A stretch of 7,634 bases of DNA. Source: an uncultured Sulfurimonas sp. (GTDB lineage Bacteria; Campylobacterota; Campylobacteria; Campylobacterales; Sulfurimonadaceae). Of the stretch, positions 1 through 5,183 are shown one piece after another. Location: assembly GCA_937914675.1 (NCBI GenBank), contig CALDOC010000073.1:1-7634 (forward strand), given 5' to 3'. The position numbers and the translations under genes were made by a program. The stretch's first letter is position 1, and every line of letters begins with the position of its first letter. The notes beneath the pieces were generated by a model, which saw nothing but the letters and a program-made list of their open reading frames with translations, was not told where the DNA came from and did no database searches.

Positions 1-179
1 ACCATAACTTTTACTTATTACAAAATAAAAGTTTAAAAAGTGATAAAACATTTTCCATCTATTGTTTTATTAATAAAAGTTATGTTATTGCGTTAATGAG
101 AAGATATAAAAAAGTTTGAATTTATTAAAAAGCTTTTGATTACTTAACTATGATGATTTCACAAGAATTCATAATTCAA
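1..179. other. AT-rich intergenic region downstream of ackA
   Basis: No credible coding region or RNA gene is visible here on either strand. The stretch is very AT-rich and has stops in all frames at short intervals. It lies 3' of the leftward pta-ackA operon, so it should hold the operon's transcript end and perhaps the promoter of a gene beyond the left edge. I see no GC-rich stem followed by a T tract, so no intrinsic terminator is called. The only structure is a set of short AT-rich inverted repeats, listed separately. Confidence 0.6.
3..84. repeat. AT-rich inverted repeats (AACTTTTA/TAAAAGTT)
   Basis: CATAACTTTTA at 3-13 is the exact reverse complement of TAAAAGTTATG at 74-84. The inner octamer TAAAAGTT also occurs at 26-33, so the arm at 6-13 can pair with either of two downstream copies. 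A perfect 14-bp palindrome, TTTTATTAATAAAA, sits at 65-78. These are seen directly. Given the base composition some of this is expected by chance, and no function is assigned. A protein-binding site or a weak transcript-end hairpin is possible. Confidence 0.35.
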
Positions 180-1217
180 CTACTTGTTTTTTAAAACTTT
201 GACGCATTCGTTCGCTATCTCCAACTCTTCATTGGTTTTAATCACCAATACTTTAATCTCTTTAAATATGGCGACGTCTAAAACTCTTTCGCGTACGTAA
301 GAAGAGTTTTCGCCTATCCCGCCACTAAACGCGATGGCGTCTACGCTTGGAAGAAGAGTAAGATAAGCGCCTATGTATTTTTGGATGCGTCTTATCATCA
401 TGTCAAGCGCGAGTTTGGCTTTTTCATCACCGCTTTTTATTATGTTTCTAACGTCATTGTCCCCGCATACGCCGATTAAGCCAGATTTTTTGTTTAACGT
501 AGCGTCGACTTCTTCAACGCTTAGACCAAGCTCTCTTTGCAAATATAGCACTATGGCGGGGTCGATGTCTCCGCTTCTGCTTCCCATCATCAGCCCCTCC
601 AAAGGAGTGAATCCCATGGAAGTGTCTACGCTTTTTCCGTTTTTTATGGCGCAAACGCTAGCGCCGTTGCCAAGATGCAAAGTTATTAGATTGACTTCTT
701 GAACGCTCTTGTTGAGCTCTTTTGCCGCGGCCTTTGTTATAAAAGAGTGCGACGTTCCATGAAATCCATACCTGCGTATGTTGTGTTTCTCGTACATTTC
801 ATAAGGCAACGCGTACAAATACGCCTCTTTTGGCATCGAACTGTGAAAAGCTGTGTCAAAAACGGCGATTTGAGGAGTGTTTGGAGCTTTTAATCGCGCG
901 ACCACGACGCCTTCTAAATTTGCCCGATTGTGCAAAGGAGCCAAGGGGATTAAATCTTTGATTATTTTTATAACCTCATCGTTGATGATTACCGAAGACG
1001 TAAGGCTTTCTCCTCCATGAACGACTCTGTGCCCTATCGCGTCAAGCGTTGTAAAATCTATCTCCATGCTTTCGAGCGCGTCATGATGCGTTTTTATTGT
1101 GGAATTTTCTTCTCCGATGCGTTCTATTAAAATGGATTTGAGAACCTCGTTTGTGGACATGTCGAAAAGTTTAAATTTTAGAGAAGAACTTCCTGAATTT
1201 ATGACCGCGATTTTCAT
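180..1217 (-). CDS. ackA: Acetate kinase, unusually short
   Basis: Catalyses acetyl phosphate + ADP to acetate + ATP (reversible) in the cytoplasm, the second step of the Pta-AckA pathway. The product is 345 residues. The N-terminal INSGSSSLKF (6-15), R64 in GHRVVHGG, H96 in APLHN, D121 and H125 in FDTAFH, H153 in YGFHGTSH, H181 in HLGNGAS, R214 in GSRSGDIDP, GGIGEN (299-304) and E330 in TNEEL match the phosphate-, acetate- and nucleotide-binding residues of the ASKHA acetate kinases. Family members are usually about 395-408 residues. Here about 27 residues are missing between residues 38 and 62, and about 23 between residues 308 and 322, yet all flanking motifs stay in one frame. The start chosen (ATG at 1217) gives the family N-terminus; an in-frame upstream extension would lie within pta and has no family similarity. 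The ATG overlaps the pta stop as ATGA, so translation is probably coupled. Confidence 0.95.
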   Translation of the reverse strand: MKIAVINSGSSSLKFKLFDMSTNEVLKSILIERIGEENSTIKTHHDALESMEIDFTTLDAIGHRVVHGGESLTSSVIINDEVIKIIKDLIPLAPLHNRANLEGVVVARLKAPNTPQIAVFDTAFHSSMPKEAYLYALPYEMYEKHNIRRYGFHGTSHSFITKAAAKELNKSVQEVNLITLHLGNGASVCAIKNGKSVDTSMGFTPLEGLMMGSRSGDIDPAIVLYLQRELGLSVEEVDATLNKKSGLIGVCGDNDVRNIIKSGDEKAKLALDMMIRRIQKYIGAYLTLLPSVDAIAFSGGIGENSSYVRERVLDVAIFKEIKVLVIKTNEELEIANECVKVLKNK

Positions 1218-3298
1218 AAGATTTGTCCCGCCTGAATCGCCGTGATGGCGATCGTGTTCACGATGTCTGACACCAAACACCCGCGACTCAAATCGTTGAC
1301 TGGCTTGTTGAGTCCTTGAAGAATTGGACCGATGGCGACCGCTCCGCTAGAGCGTTGAACAGCTTTATAAGTGTTGTTGCCAGTGTTTAAATCTGGAAAT
1401 ATCAATACGCTCGCCTCCCCCGCCACCTTTGAGTTTGGCAGTTTTGCTCTCGCAACGCTCTTGTTCACCGCCGCGTCGTACTGAATCGGCCCCTCTACTG
1501 GTAAATCGGGCGCCTTCTCTCTCACGATTTTCGTCGCCTCTCTGACCTTGTCGACGTCCGCCCCCGTCCCGCTCTCGCCCGTAGAGTAAGAGAGCATCGC
1601 GACTTTTGGCTCAATCGAAAACGCGGCCGCCGTTTTTGCCGAAGAGATGGCGATGTCCGCCAACGTGGTGGCGTCGGGATCTTGATTTACCGCGCAATCT
1701 CCATACACTAAAACTTTCGTATCCAAACACATGAAAAAGACGCTTGAAACCACGAGAACGTTTGGCGTCGTTTTGATGATTTGCAAGGCGGGTCTGATGG
1801 TGTCGCCGGTTGAATGAATGGCGCCACTCACCATGCCGTCGGCGTAGCCCAACTGAACCATCATCGTGGCAAAATAATTTACATGCAACATGGCGTCGTT
1901 AGACGCTTCAATGGTTAAACCCTTATGTTTTCTCATGTTATAAAAACTCTCCGTGAACTCTTTTCTCAAAGGAGACATGTAATTGTCAATGATGGTTGCG
2001 GAGGAGAGGTCCAAACCTAATTTGAGATAATGCTCTTTCACCTCGTCTTCGTTTCCAATAAGAATGACGTCCGCCACTCCTCGATGCAAAATAATCTCCG
2101 CGGCTCTCAATATCCTCTCGTCGCCACTTTCGGGAAGAACGATTCTTTTTTTATTGGAGCTCGCCAACGCGAAGAGCTTATACTCAAACATAATGGGCGT
2201 CATGACGCTGCTTTGAGTCGTCTCTATTTTATTTTCAATGTATTTGGTGTCTATGTTTGAGTTGAAAAGTCCCAAAGATAGCGCTATTTTCCTATGACTA
2301 TTTACCCTTATCCTTGAGTGAATTTCCGACAATCTTTTCGCCGTTTGATACGTATCGTAAGGAACCGATAAAATTGGGATGTTAAACTTGTTCAAGCCAG
2401 AGATGAGTTTTTGAATGTTTGGATGAGCCACCATGGAAAATGGGAAAATTATGGCGGAAATGTTTGGATACGCGCTAGAGTACAAAGAGCCAAACAGACC
2501 AAGTATTATCTCCGACCTGTCGGCCGGCACTATAACCAAATCGTCTTCTTCTATGTGATTTAAAAAATTGTCCAAACTAAGCGCGGCAACTTTAACGCCT
2601 CTTATGCTTCTAGTGTGATCGTTGTCCCCCAAAAGTATCGGCACGGCGCCTAAAGACTCTATCACGTCTCCAATGCTTAAAAGACTCAACTCCTCGACTT
2701 CATTAAGCAAATAAGTCGTGTAATCATACCCTTGCAACTTTTTTTCCAAAACTTGACGTTTTTTATCATCGAGTCTATTTATAAACGTTGCGAAATGCGT
2801 GCATCCTTGAGACATCAAAGTGGCGTTTTCTATAAGAACGCTCTCATAAACCTCTTGAGCGTTCTCCTCCTTGGCGTTGATTACGTTGATATAAGAAGAA
2901 CCGAAATTTTGCGCGATTTTCATGTTTACGTCAAAAGTGATGTTTGAACTTAGAAAAGACCTACGTATCCCCTCGCAAAGGACAAAGTCGTATTTATTTT
3001 CAAGTTTTTTAAACTTGTGCATAAGTTCGTTAATTAGCTGGTTCGTCTTGTTTGAAGCTATCATGTTCTCAACGTACTCCGTATCAAAACCGAAACAATC
3101 TTCATAATCCATATCGAGACCGTACCGACTGAGTATAAAGTCGATGTCTCCATCTCTCTTATCTTTTTTTGAGATGATTGGACGAAAAAACGCCACGCGG
3201 TGGAGATTTCGTTTGAGTATTTCCATCATTCCCATGGTTATAAACAACATTCCCGCGTTTACTTCTTGAGCCGATATAAAGAGTGATTTTGTTTTCAT
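1214..3298 (-). CDS. pta: Phosphate acetyltransferase, long multidomain type
   Basis: Transfers the acetyl group of acetyl-CoA to phosphate, giving acetyl phosphate for AckA; cytoplasmic. At 694 residues it is the long form, like E. coli Pta. Residues about 5-200 form an N-terminal P-loop-type (dethiobiotin-synthetase-like) domain whose loop (residues 9-18) lacks a canonical GK[ST]. Residues about 205-320 match the DRTGG domain. Residues about 370-690 are the catalytic PTA domain, with LPESGDERILRAA (388-400), YSTGESGTGADVDKV (571-585), GPIQYDAAVNKSVA (603-616), PNSKVAG (621-627) and a GPILQGLNKPVNDLSRG block (657-673). The start at 3298 (ATG, MKTKSLFIS) fits the family. An AAAAGG at 3316-3311 is its best ribosome site, but the 12-nt gap to the ATG is long. 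It is the first gene of the operon and overlaps ackA by 4 nt. Local GC is near 58% at 1441-1620 but about 33% around 2881-3060. Confidence 0.95.
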   Translation of the reverse strand: MKTKSLFISAQEVNAGMLFITMGMMEILKRNLHRVAFFRPIISKKDKRDGDIDFILSRYGLDMDYEDCFGFDTEYVENMIASNKTNQLINELMHKFKKLENKYDFVLCEGIRRSFLSSNITFDVNMKIAQNFGSSYINVINAKEENAQEVYESVLIENATLMSQGCTHFATFINRLDDKKRQVLEKKLQGYDYTTYLLNEVEELSLLSIGDVIESLGAVPILLGDNDHTRSIRGVKVAALSLDNFLNHIEEDDLVIVPADRSEIILGLFGSLYSSAYPNISAIIFPFSMVAHPNIQKLISGLNKFNIPILSVPYDTYQTAKRLSEIHSRIRVNSHRKIALSLGLFNSNIDTKYIENKIETTQSSVMTPIMFEYKLFALASSNKKRIVLPESGDERILRAAEIILHRGVADVILIGNEDEVKEHYLKLGLDLSSATIIDNYMSPLRKEFTESFYNMRKHKGLTIEASNDAMLHVNYFATMMVQLGYADGMVSGAIHSTGDTIRPALQIIKTTPNVLVVSSVFFMCLDTKVLVYGDCAVNQDPDATTLADIAISSAKTAAAFSIEPKVAMLSYSTGESGTGADVDKVREATKIVREKAPDLPVEGPIQYDAAVNKSVARAKLPNSKVAGEASVLIFPDLNTGNNTYKAVQRSSGAVAIGPILQGLNKPVNDLSRGCLVSDIVNTIAITAIQAGQIL

Positions 3299-3335
3299 GA
3301 ACTGCGTATGCCTTTTAATTGAAAGAAGTCTAGTG

Positions 3336-3348
3336 TATAATTCTATCA
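3336..3348. promoter_or_regulatory. Bidirectional promoter between pta and ychJ-like gene
   Basis: On the plus strand TATAAT at 3336-3341 is a consensus -10 box, predicting a start near 3348 and a leader of about 16 nt before the ychJ-like ATG at 3364. On the minus strand TGATAGAAT (3348-3340) is an extended -10 (TG, one base, TAGAAT), predicting a start near 3333 and a leader of about 35 nt before pta. The two hexamers overlap by two base pairs (3340-3341). Neither has a good -35 at normal spacing, which is usual for sigma-70 promoters in Campylobacterota. RNA polymerase could occupy only one direction at a time. Confidence 0.6.
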
Positions 3349-3363
3349 AAAAAATGGAACAAT

Positions 3364-3798
3364 ATGTGTACATGCGGAAGTAACGAAAATTTCGACTCTT
3401 GTTGTGGCGAAATTATAAAAGGAAAAAGGGAAGCTTCGTCTCCTGAGCAACTCATGAGAAGCAGATATAGCGCCTACGTCAAAGGCGATGGTAGGTATTT
3501 GGTTCTAAGCGCAATAAAAGAAAACCAATACCAAGACGACGCTTCACTGATAGAGGAGTTTTCATTCTCCGTAAAATGGTTGCAACTAAAAATAATGGCG
3601 GTTAAAGATACAACCGTTGAATTTAAAGCTTATTACAAAGACGCAAACGGCGTTCAAGTTTTACATGAAAAAAGCAATTTTTTCTTAGAAGATGGCGTTT
3701 GGAAATACGTGGATGGAGAACTTTACAATTCCAAAATTGAAAGAAATGAAAGTTGTCCTTGTGGAAGCGGGAAAAAATTTAAAAAGTGCTGCGCTTAA
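3364..3798 (+). CDS. ychJ: YchJ-like SEC-C motif protein
   Basis: A 144-residue protein of the YchJ (UPF0225) family with a zinc-binding SEC-C type motif at each end. The N-terminal one is C2-x-C4-x8-C13-C14 and the C-terminal one is C131-x-C133-x8-C142-C143 (CPCGSGKKFKKCC). Between them, residues about 28-122 contain the family block LMRSRYSAYV (30-39) and a hydrophobic, aromatic-rich C-terminal half ending in WKYVDGELY, consistent with the NTF2-like fold of this family. The C-terminal motif resembles the zinc tail of SecA, but a role in secretion is not established for YchJ; function is unknown. The ATG at 3364 follows a GGA at 3356-3358 and places the first cysteine at residue 2, as expected. 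The gene diverges from pta, sharing a compact promoter, and its stop is only 14 nt from that of the convergent gene. Confidence 0.85.
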   Translation: MCTCGSNENFDSCCGEIIKGKREASSPEQLMRSRYSAYVKGDGRYLVLSAIKENQYQDDASLIEEFSFSVKWLQLKIMAVKDTTVEFKAYYKDANGVQVLHEKSNFFLEDGVWKYVDGELYNSKIERNESCPCGSGKKFKKCCA

Positions 3799-3812
3799 AA
3801 ATTTAAAACAGA

Positions 3813-4184
3813 CTAATTCCAATCGTCAAATTTAGAATCCGCATGTTTATCTTTTTTATAGCGTCTCGCGTTTTTACTTTTGTCCAATTGGTTTGAAGCG
3901 TAAAGGAGCTCCTCTTTTATAGTTTCAATCTCTTCATCGGAATCTTTATAGGAAATCATTTTTTGAACAAGCCTTTGCAAATCTTGAAGTTCACCTTTAT
4001 ATAAAGCAATCGCCGCTGTGCGATTAAGAAGTTTTTGAGCGTTTTCTATCTTTTTGTTAAAATTTTCACTTGTTAAGCCTTGGGTGTTTAGAAGATACGA
4101 AACGAGACTTTTATGAAACCGTTCCAAGGCTCTTATGTAACGAAGTCTGTTAGAGTTGTCAACCGCTTTTTGGGATGCTGCCAT
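3813..4184 (-). CDS. Hypothetical charged helical protein
   Basis: I do not recognise this 123-residue protein. It has no signal peptide and no membrane span, and is predicted from composition to be almost wholly alpha-helical. Residues about 10-33 and 44-105 are leucine- and charge-rich and could form a helical hairpin or coiled coil. The tail (104-123) is strongly charged, lysine/arginine-rich and then acidic, ending FDDWN, and is likely disordered. It is therefore probably a cytoplasmic, perhaps oligomeric or adaptor-type protein; that is inference. The ATG at 4184 has TAGG at 4194-4191 as ribosome site and a promoter just upstream (4207-4219). It converges on the ychJ-like gene with a 14-nt gap in which I see no terminator, and diverges from the rhodanese gene. 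Confidence 0.75.
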   Translation of the reverse strand: MAASQKAVDNSNRLRYIRALERFHKSLVSYLLNTQGLTSENFNKKIENAQKLLNRTAAIALYKGELQDLQRLVQKMISYKDSDEEIETIKEELLYASNQLDKSKNARRYKKDKHADSKFDDWN

Positions 4185-4206
4185 TTTTAGCCTATTGTTT
4201 ATTTGT

Positions 4207-4219
4207 TGTTATAATTATA
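4207..4219. promoter_or_regulatory. Bidirectional promoter between hypothetical gene and rhodanese gene
   Basis: On the plus strand TGTTATAAT (4207-4215) is a perfect extended -10 box, predicting a start near 4222 and a 20-nt leader before the rhodanese ATG at 4242. On the minus strand TATAAT (4219-4214) is a consensus -10, predicting a start near 4207 and a leader of about 23 nt before the ATG at 4184. The two hexamers together make the palindrome TATAATTATA (4210-4219) and overlap by two base pairs. There is no matching -35 for the plus direction. Confidence 0.65.
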
Positions 4220-4241
4220 CACTTTATTTTTAGGAAAAATT

Positions 4242-4640
4242 ATGAAAAAAATAGTTTTATCGCTTATGCTGCTCTCTCTGACGCTTTTAGCGGAACTTAC
4301 AAACGAGAACGTCTCTCAAAAACTCATAGATTCAAAAGTTCCAATAGTGGACATTAGAACGCCGGCCGAGTGGAGAGAAAGCGGCGTTTTGGCCGGTGCC
4401 GTTCCCATTACGTTTTTTAACGAGCGAGGCGACTATAACGTAGACGCCTTTTTAGAAGAACTCAACAAAAAAGTGGACACTAGCAAACCTTTTGCGCTTA
4501 TTTGCCATACTGGAAACAGAACTTCGATGCTCGCGCCATGGCTTTCCAAGGAGTTGAAATATAACGTTATCAACCTAACGGGCGGAATGGATTACGCTAC
4601 AAGGACTCTTCATTTAAAAACGTACAAATATATGAAATAA
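4242..4640 (+). CDS. Exported single-domain rhodanese-like protein
   Basis: Residues 1-17 are a Sec-type signal peptide (KK, then a leucine-rich core ending LLA before E18), so the mature protein should be periplasmic; there is no lipobox cysteine. Residues about 20-125 form one rhodanese domain: PIVDIRTPAEW (34-44), then the active-site loop C88-H-T-G-N-R93 in the family pattern CxxGxR, and NLTGGMDY (111-118). C88 is the expected persulfide-forming cysteine. The family moves sulfane sulfur or acts on related thiol chemistry, and the true substrate here is unknown. The ATG at 4242 has AGGA at 4232-4235, six bases upstream. A possible small membrane protein gene follows after 7 nt. Confidence is high for the fold and the export, low for a specific reaction. 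Confidence 0.88.
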   Translation: MKKIVLSLMLLSLTLLAELTNENVSQKLIDSKVPIVDIRTPAEWRESGVLAGAVPITFFNERGDYNVDAFLEELNKKVDTSKPFALICHTGNRTSMLAPWLSKELKYNVINLTGGMDYATRTLHLKTYKYMK

Positions 4641-4666
4641 GCTTTAAATGCCTACGTTTTTAAAGT
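4641..4666 (+). other. Hairpin after rhodanese stop, covering small-ORF start
   Basis: CTTTAAA at 4642-4648 pairs exactly with TTTAAAG at 4659-4665, and G4641-T4666 adds a wobble pair; the loop is 10 nt. TTGTTTTT follows at 4667-4674. It could be a weak intrinsic terminator for the rhodanese gene (the stem has only one GC pair), or a structure that hides the ATG at 4648-4650 of the small ORF. The low GC makes stability doubtful. Confidence 0.3.
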
Positions 4667-4764
4667 TTGTTTTTCACTTGACGATTAGATTGTTGATTGT
4701 GTTTACAGTGATTGGGGTTTTAATATTTTTACTTTGGGGTTTTCTATACTTGATATTTTATTGA
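4648..4764 (+). CDS. Possible 38-residue single-span membrane protein
   Basis: ATG at 4648 opens a 38-codon frame closed by TGA at 4762-4764. The product starts MPTFLKFVF, has a short positive patch (K6, H10, R14), and then an almost unbroken hydrophobic run from about residue 15 to 37 ending GFLYLIFY. This is a convincing single transmembrane helix, with the basic N-terminus expected on the cytoplasmic side. It begins 7 nt after the rhodanese stop on the same strand, so reinitiation or coupling is plausible. Against it, there is no clear Shine-Dalgarno sequence and the start lies in a possible hairpin. I recognise no family. It may be a small inner-membrane protein co-expressed with the rhodanese, or a chance frame in T-rich DNA. 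Confidence 0.45.
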   Translation: MPTFLKFVFHLTIRLLIVFTVIGVLIFLLWGFLYLIFY

Positions 4765-4778
4765 GGATTTAAAGAAGT

Positions 4779-4808
4779 TTAGCAACGACTCGAAAGAGTC
4801 GTCGCTAA
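4779..4808. terminator. Strong 13-bp hairpin with GAAA loop
   Basis: TTAGCAACGACTC (4779-4791) pairs with GAGTCGTCGCTAA (4796-4808), with one A-C mismatch (4784/4803) and a GAAA tetraloop of the stable GNRA type (4792-4795). It lies between convergent genes. Read leftward it is followed by ACTTCTTT, a poor T tract, so it may end the 4819-5106 transcript or simply protect 3' ends. Its right arm is shared with the terminator-like hairpin at 4797-4820. Confidence 0.5.
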
Positions 4809-4828
4809 GAACGCGCGACTATTTTTTT
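4797..4828 (+). terminator. Intrinsic terminator for the rhodanese transcript
   Basis: AGTCG (4797-4801), a bulged T, and CGC (4803-4805) pair with GCG (4813-4815) and CGACT (4816-4820) around a 7-nt loop, followed at once by A and seven T (4822-4828). This is the standard layout of a rho-independent terminator for rightward transcription. The T tract also encodes the final two lysines of the convergent gene, whose stop codon is at 4819-4821. The left arm is also the right arm of the 4779-4808 hairpin, so the two cannot form together. Confidence 0.55.
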
Positions 4829-5106
4829 GAAGCTAAAAGCTTGTTTGAAATAGCGAAAGGATTGAAAAACGTATTTGCGAAGTTTTTAGACTTGCTTTCC
4901 AAGTCGCTTTTTTCAAGTATTTTCGTAGCCATCTTTCCAGCGACTGGAATTTTTCCAGCCATCCAAAAAGCCATGGAAATCATGCCATTGTATGGAGTTT
5001 CTTTAAGGTTTGAAACTTCAAGAGCTTTGATTCTCTCTACTGGATTAAAAGCTTCTTTCATTTCAACTATTTTTGTTTTTGCCGTTTCTAAATTAATTTT
5101 TTTCAT
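4819..5106 (-). CDS. Hypothetical small protein, 95 residues
   Basis: I do not recognise a family. The product begins MKKINLETAKTKIVEMKEAF, a charged amphipathic helix, followed by an ordinary soluble-looking stretch. Residues about 41-63 (GMISMAFWMAGKIPVAGKMATK) are moderately hydrophobic and glycine/methionine-rich, broken by three lysines, so they form at best a peripheral or amphipathic membrane segment. The C-terminal third is polar with an FFNPFAIS patch (80-87). There is no signal peptide. The ATG at 5106 has a good AAGGA ribosome site eight to nine bases upstream and a promoter further upstream (5152-5179), which supports this strand over the antisense frame. It appears to be a single-gene unit, 77 nt downstream of the lolA-like gene, ending in the hairpins at 4779-4828. 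Confidence 0.75.
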   Translation of the reverse strand: MKKINLETAKTKIVEMKEAFNPVERIKALEVSNLKETPYNGMISMAFWMAGKIPVAGKMATKILEKSDLESKSKNFANTFFNPFAISNKLLASKK

Positions 5107-5142
5107 ATTATATTTCCTTATTTAAATTATTTATTCGGCAAA

Positions 5143-5179
5143 ATTATATCTATTATATCTTAATATAATATTATTTCAA
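5143..5179 (-). promoter_or_regulatory. Promoter of the 95-residue protein gene
   Basis: On the minus strand TTGAAA (5179-5174) is followed after 16 nt by TATAAT (5157-5152), a near-consensus sigma-70 promoter predicting a start near 5145 and a leader of about 39 nt. A second TATAAT lies nine bases further on (5148-5143) and could give an alternative start. This is the only promoter in the window with a recognisable -35. Confidence 0.6.
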
Positions 5180-5183
5180 CGTC

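Noticed and set aside
116..179. TTGAATT (116-122) pairing with AATTCAA (173-179) with T6 beyond on the minus strand, as an ackA terminator
   Set aside because: The stem is short and AT-only at most positions, and the loop is about 50 nt, too long for an intrinsic terminator.
1218..1280. N-terminal extension of ackA by 21 codons
   Set aside because: It lies wholly inside the pta coding region, reads as charged out-of-frame sequence, and the family begins at MKIAVINSGSSS.
3319..3324. TTGAAA as a -35 box for the ychJ-like gene
   Set aside because: It is only 11 nt from the TATAAT at 3336, too close for sigma-70 spacing.
3299..3373. N-terminal extension of pta by 25 codons
   Set aside because: It would run through the divergent promoter and into the ychJ-like gene, and the extra residues have no family counterpart; MKTKSLFIS is the natural N-terminus.
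3799..3812. Terminator between the convergent ychJ-like and hypothetical genes
   Set aside because: The 14-nt gap is AT-rich with no stem; overlapping transcript ends inside the neighbours are more likely.
4841..5125. A 94-codon plus-strand frame antisense to the 95-residue protein gene, with hydrophobic segments
   Set aside because: It starts at TTG without a ribosome site, and the opposite strand has an ATG, an AAGGA site and a near-consensus promoter. The hydrophobicity is what antisense reading of a lysine-rich gene produces.
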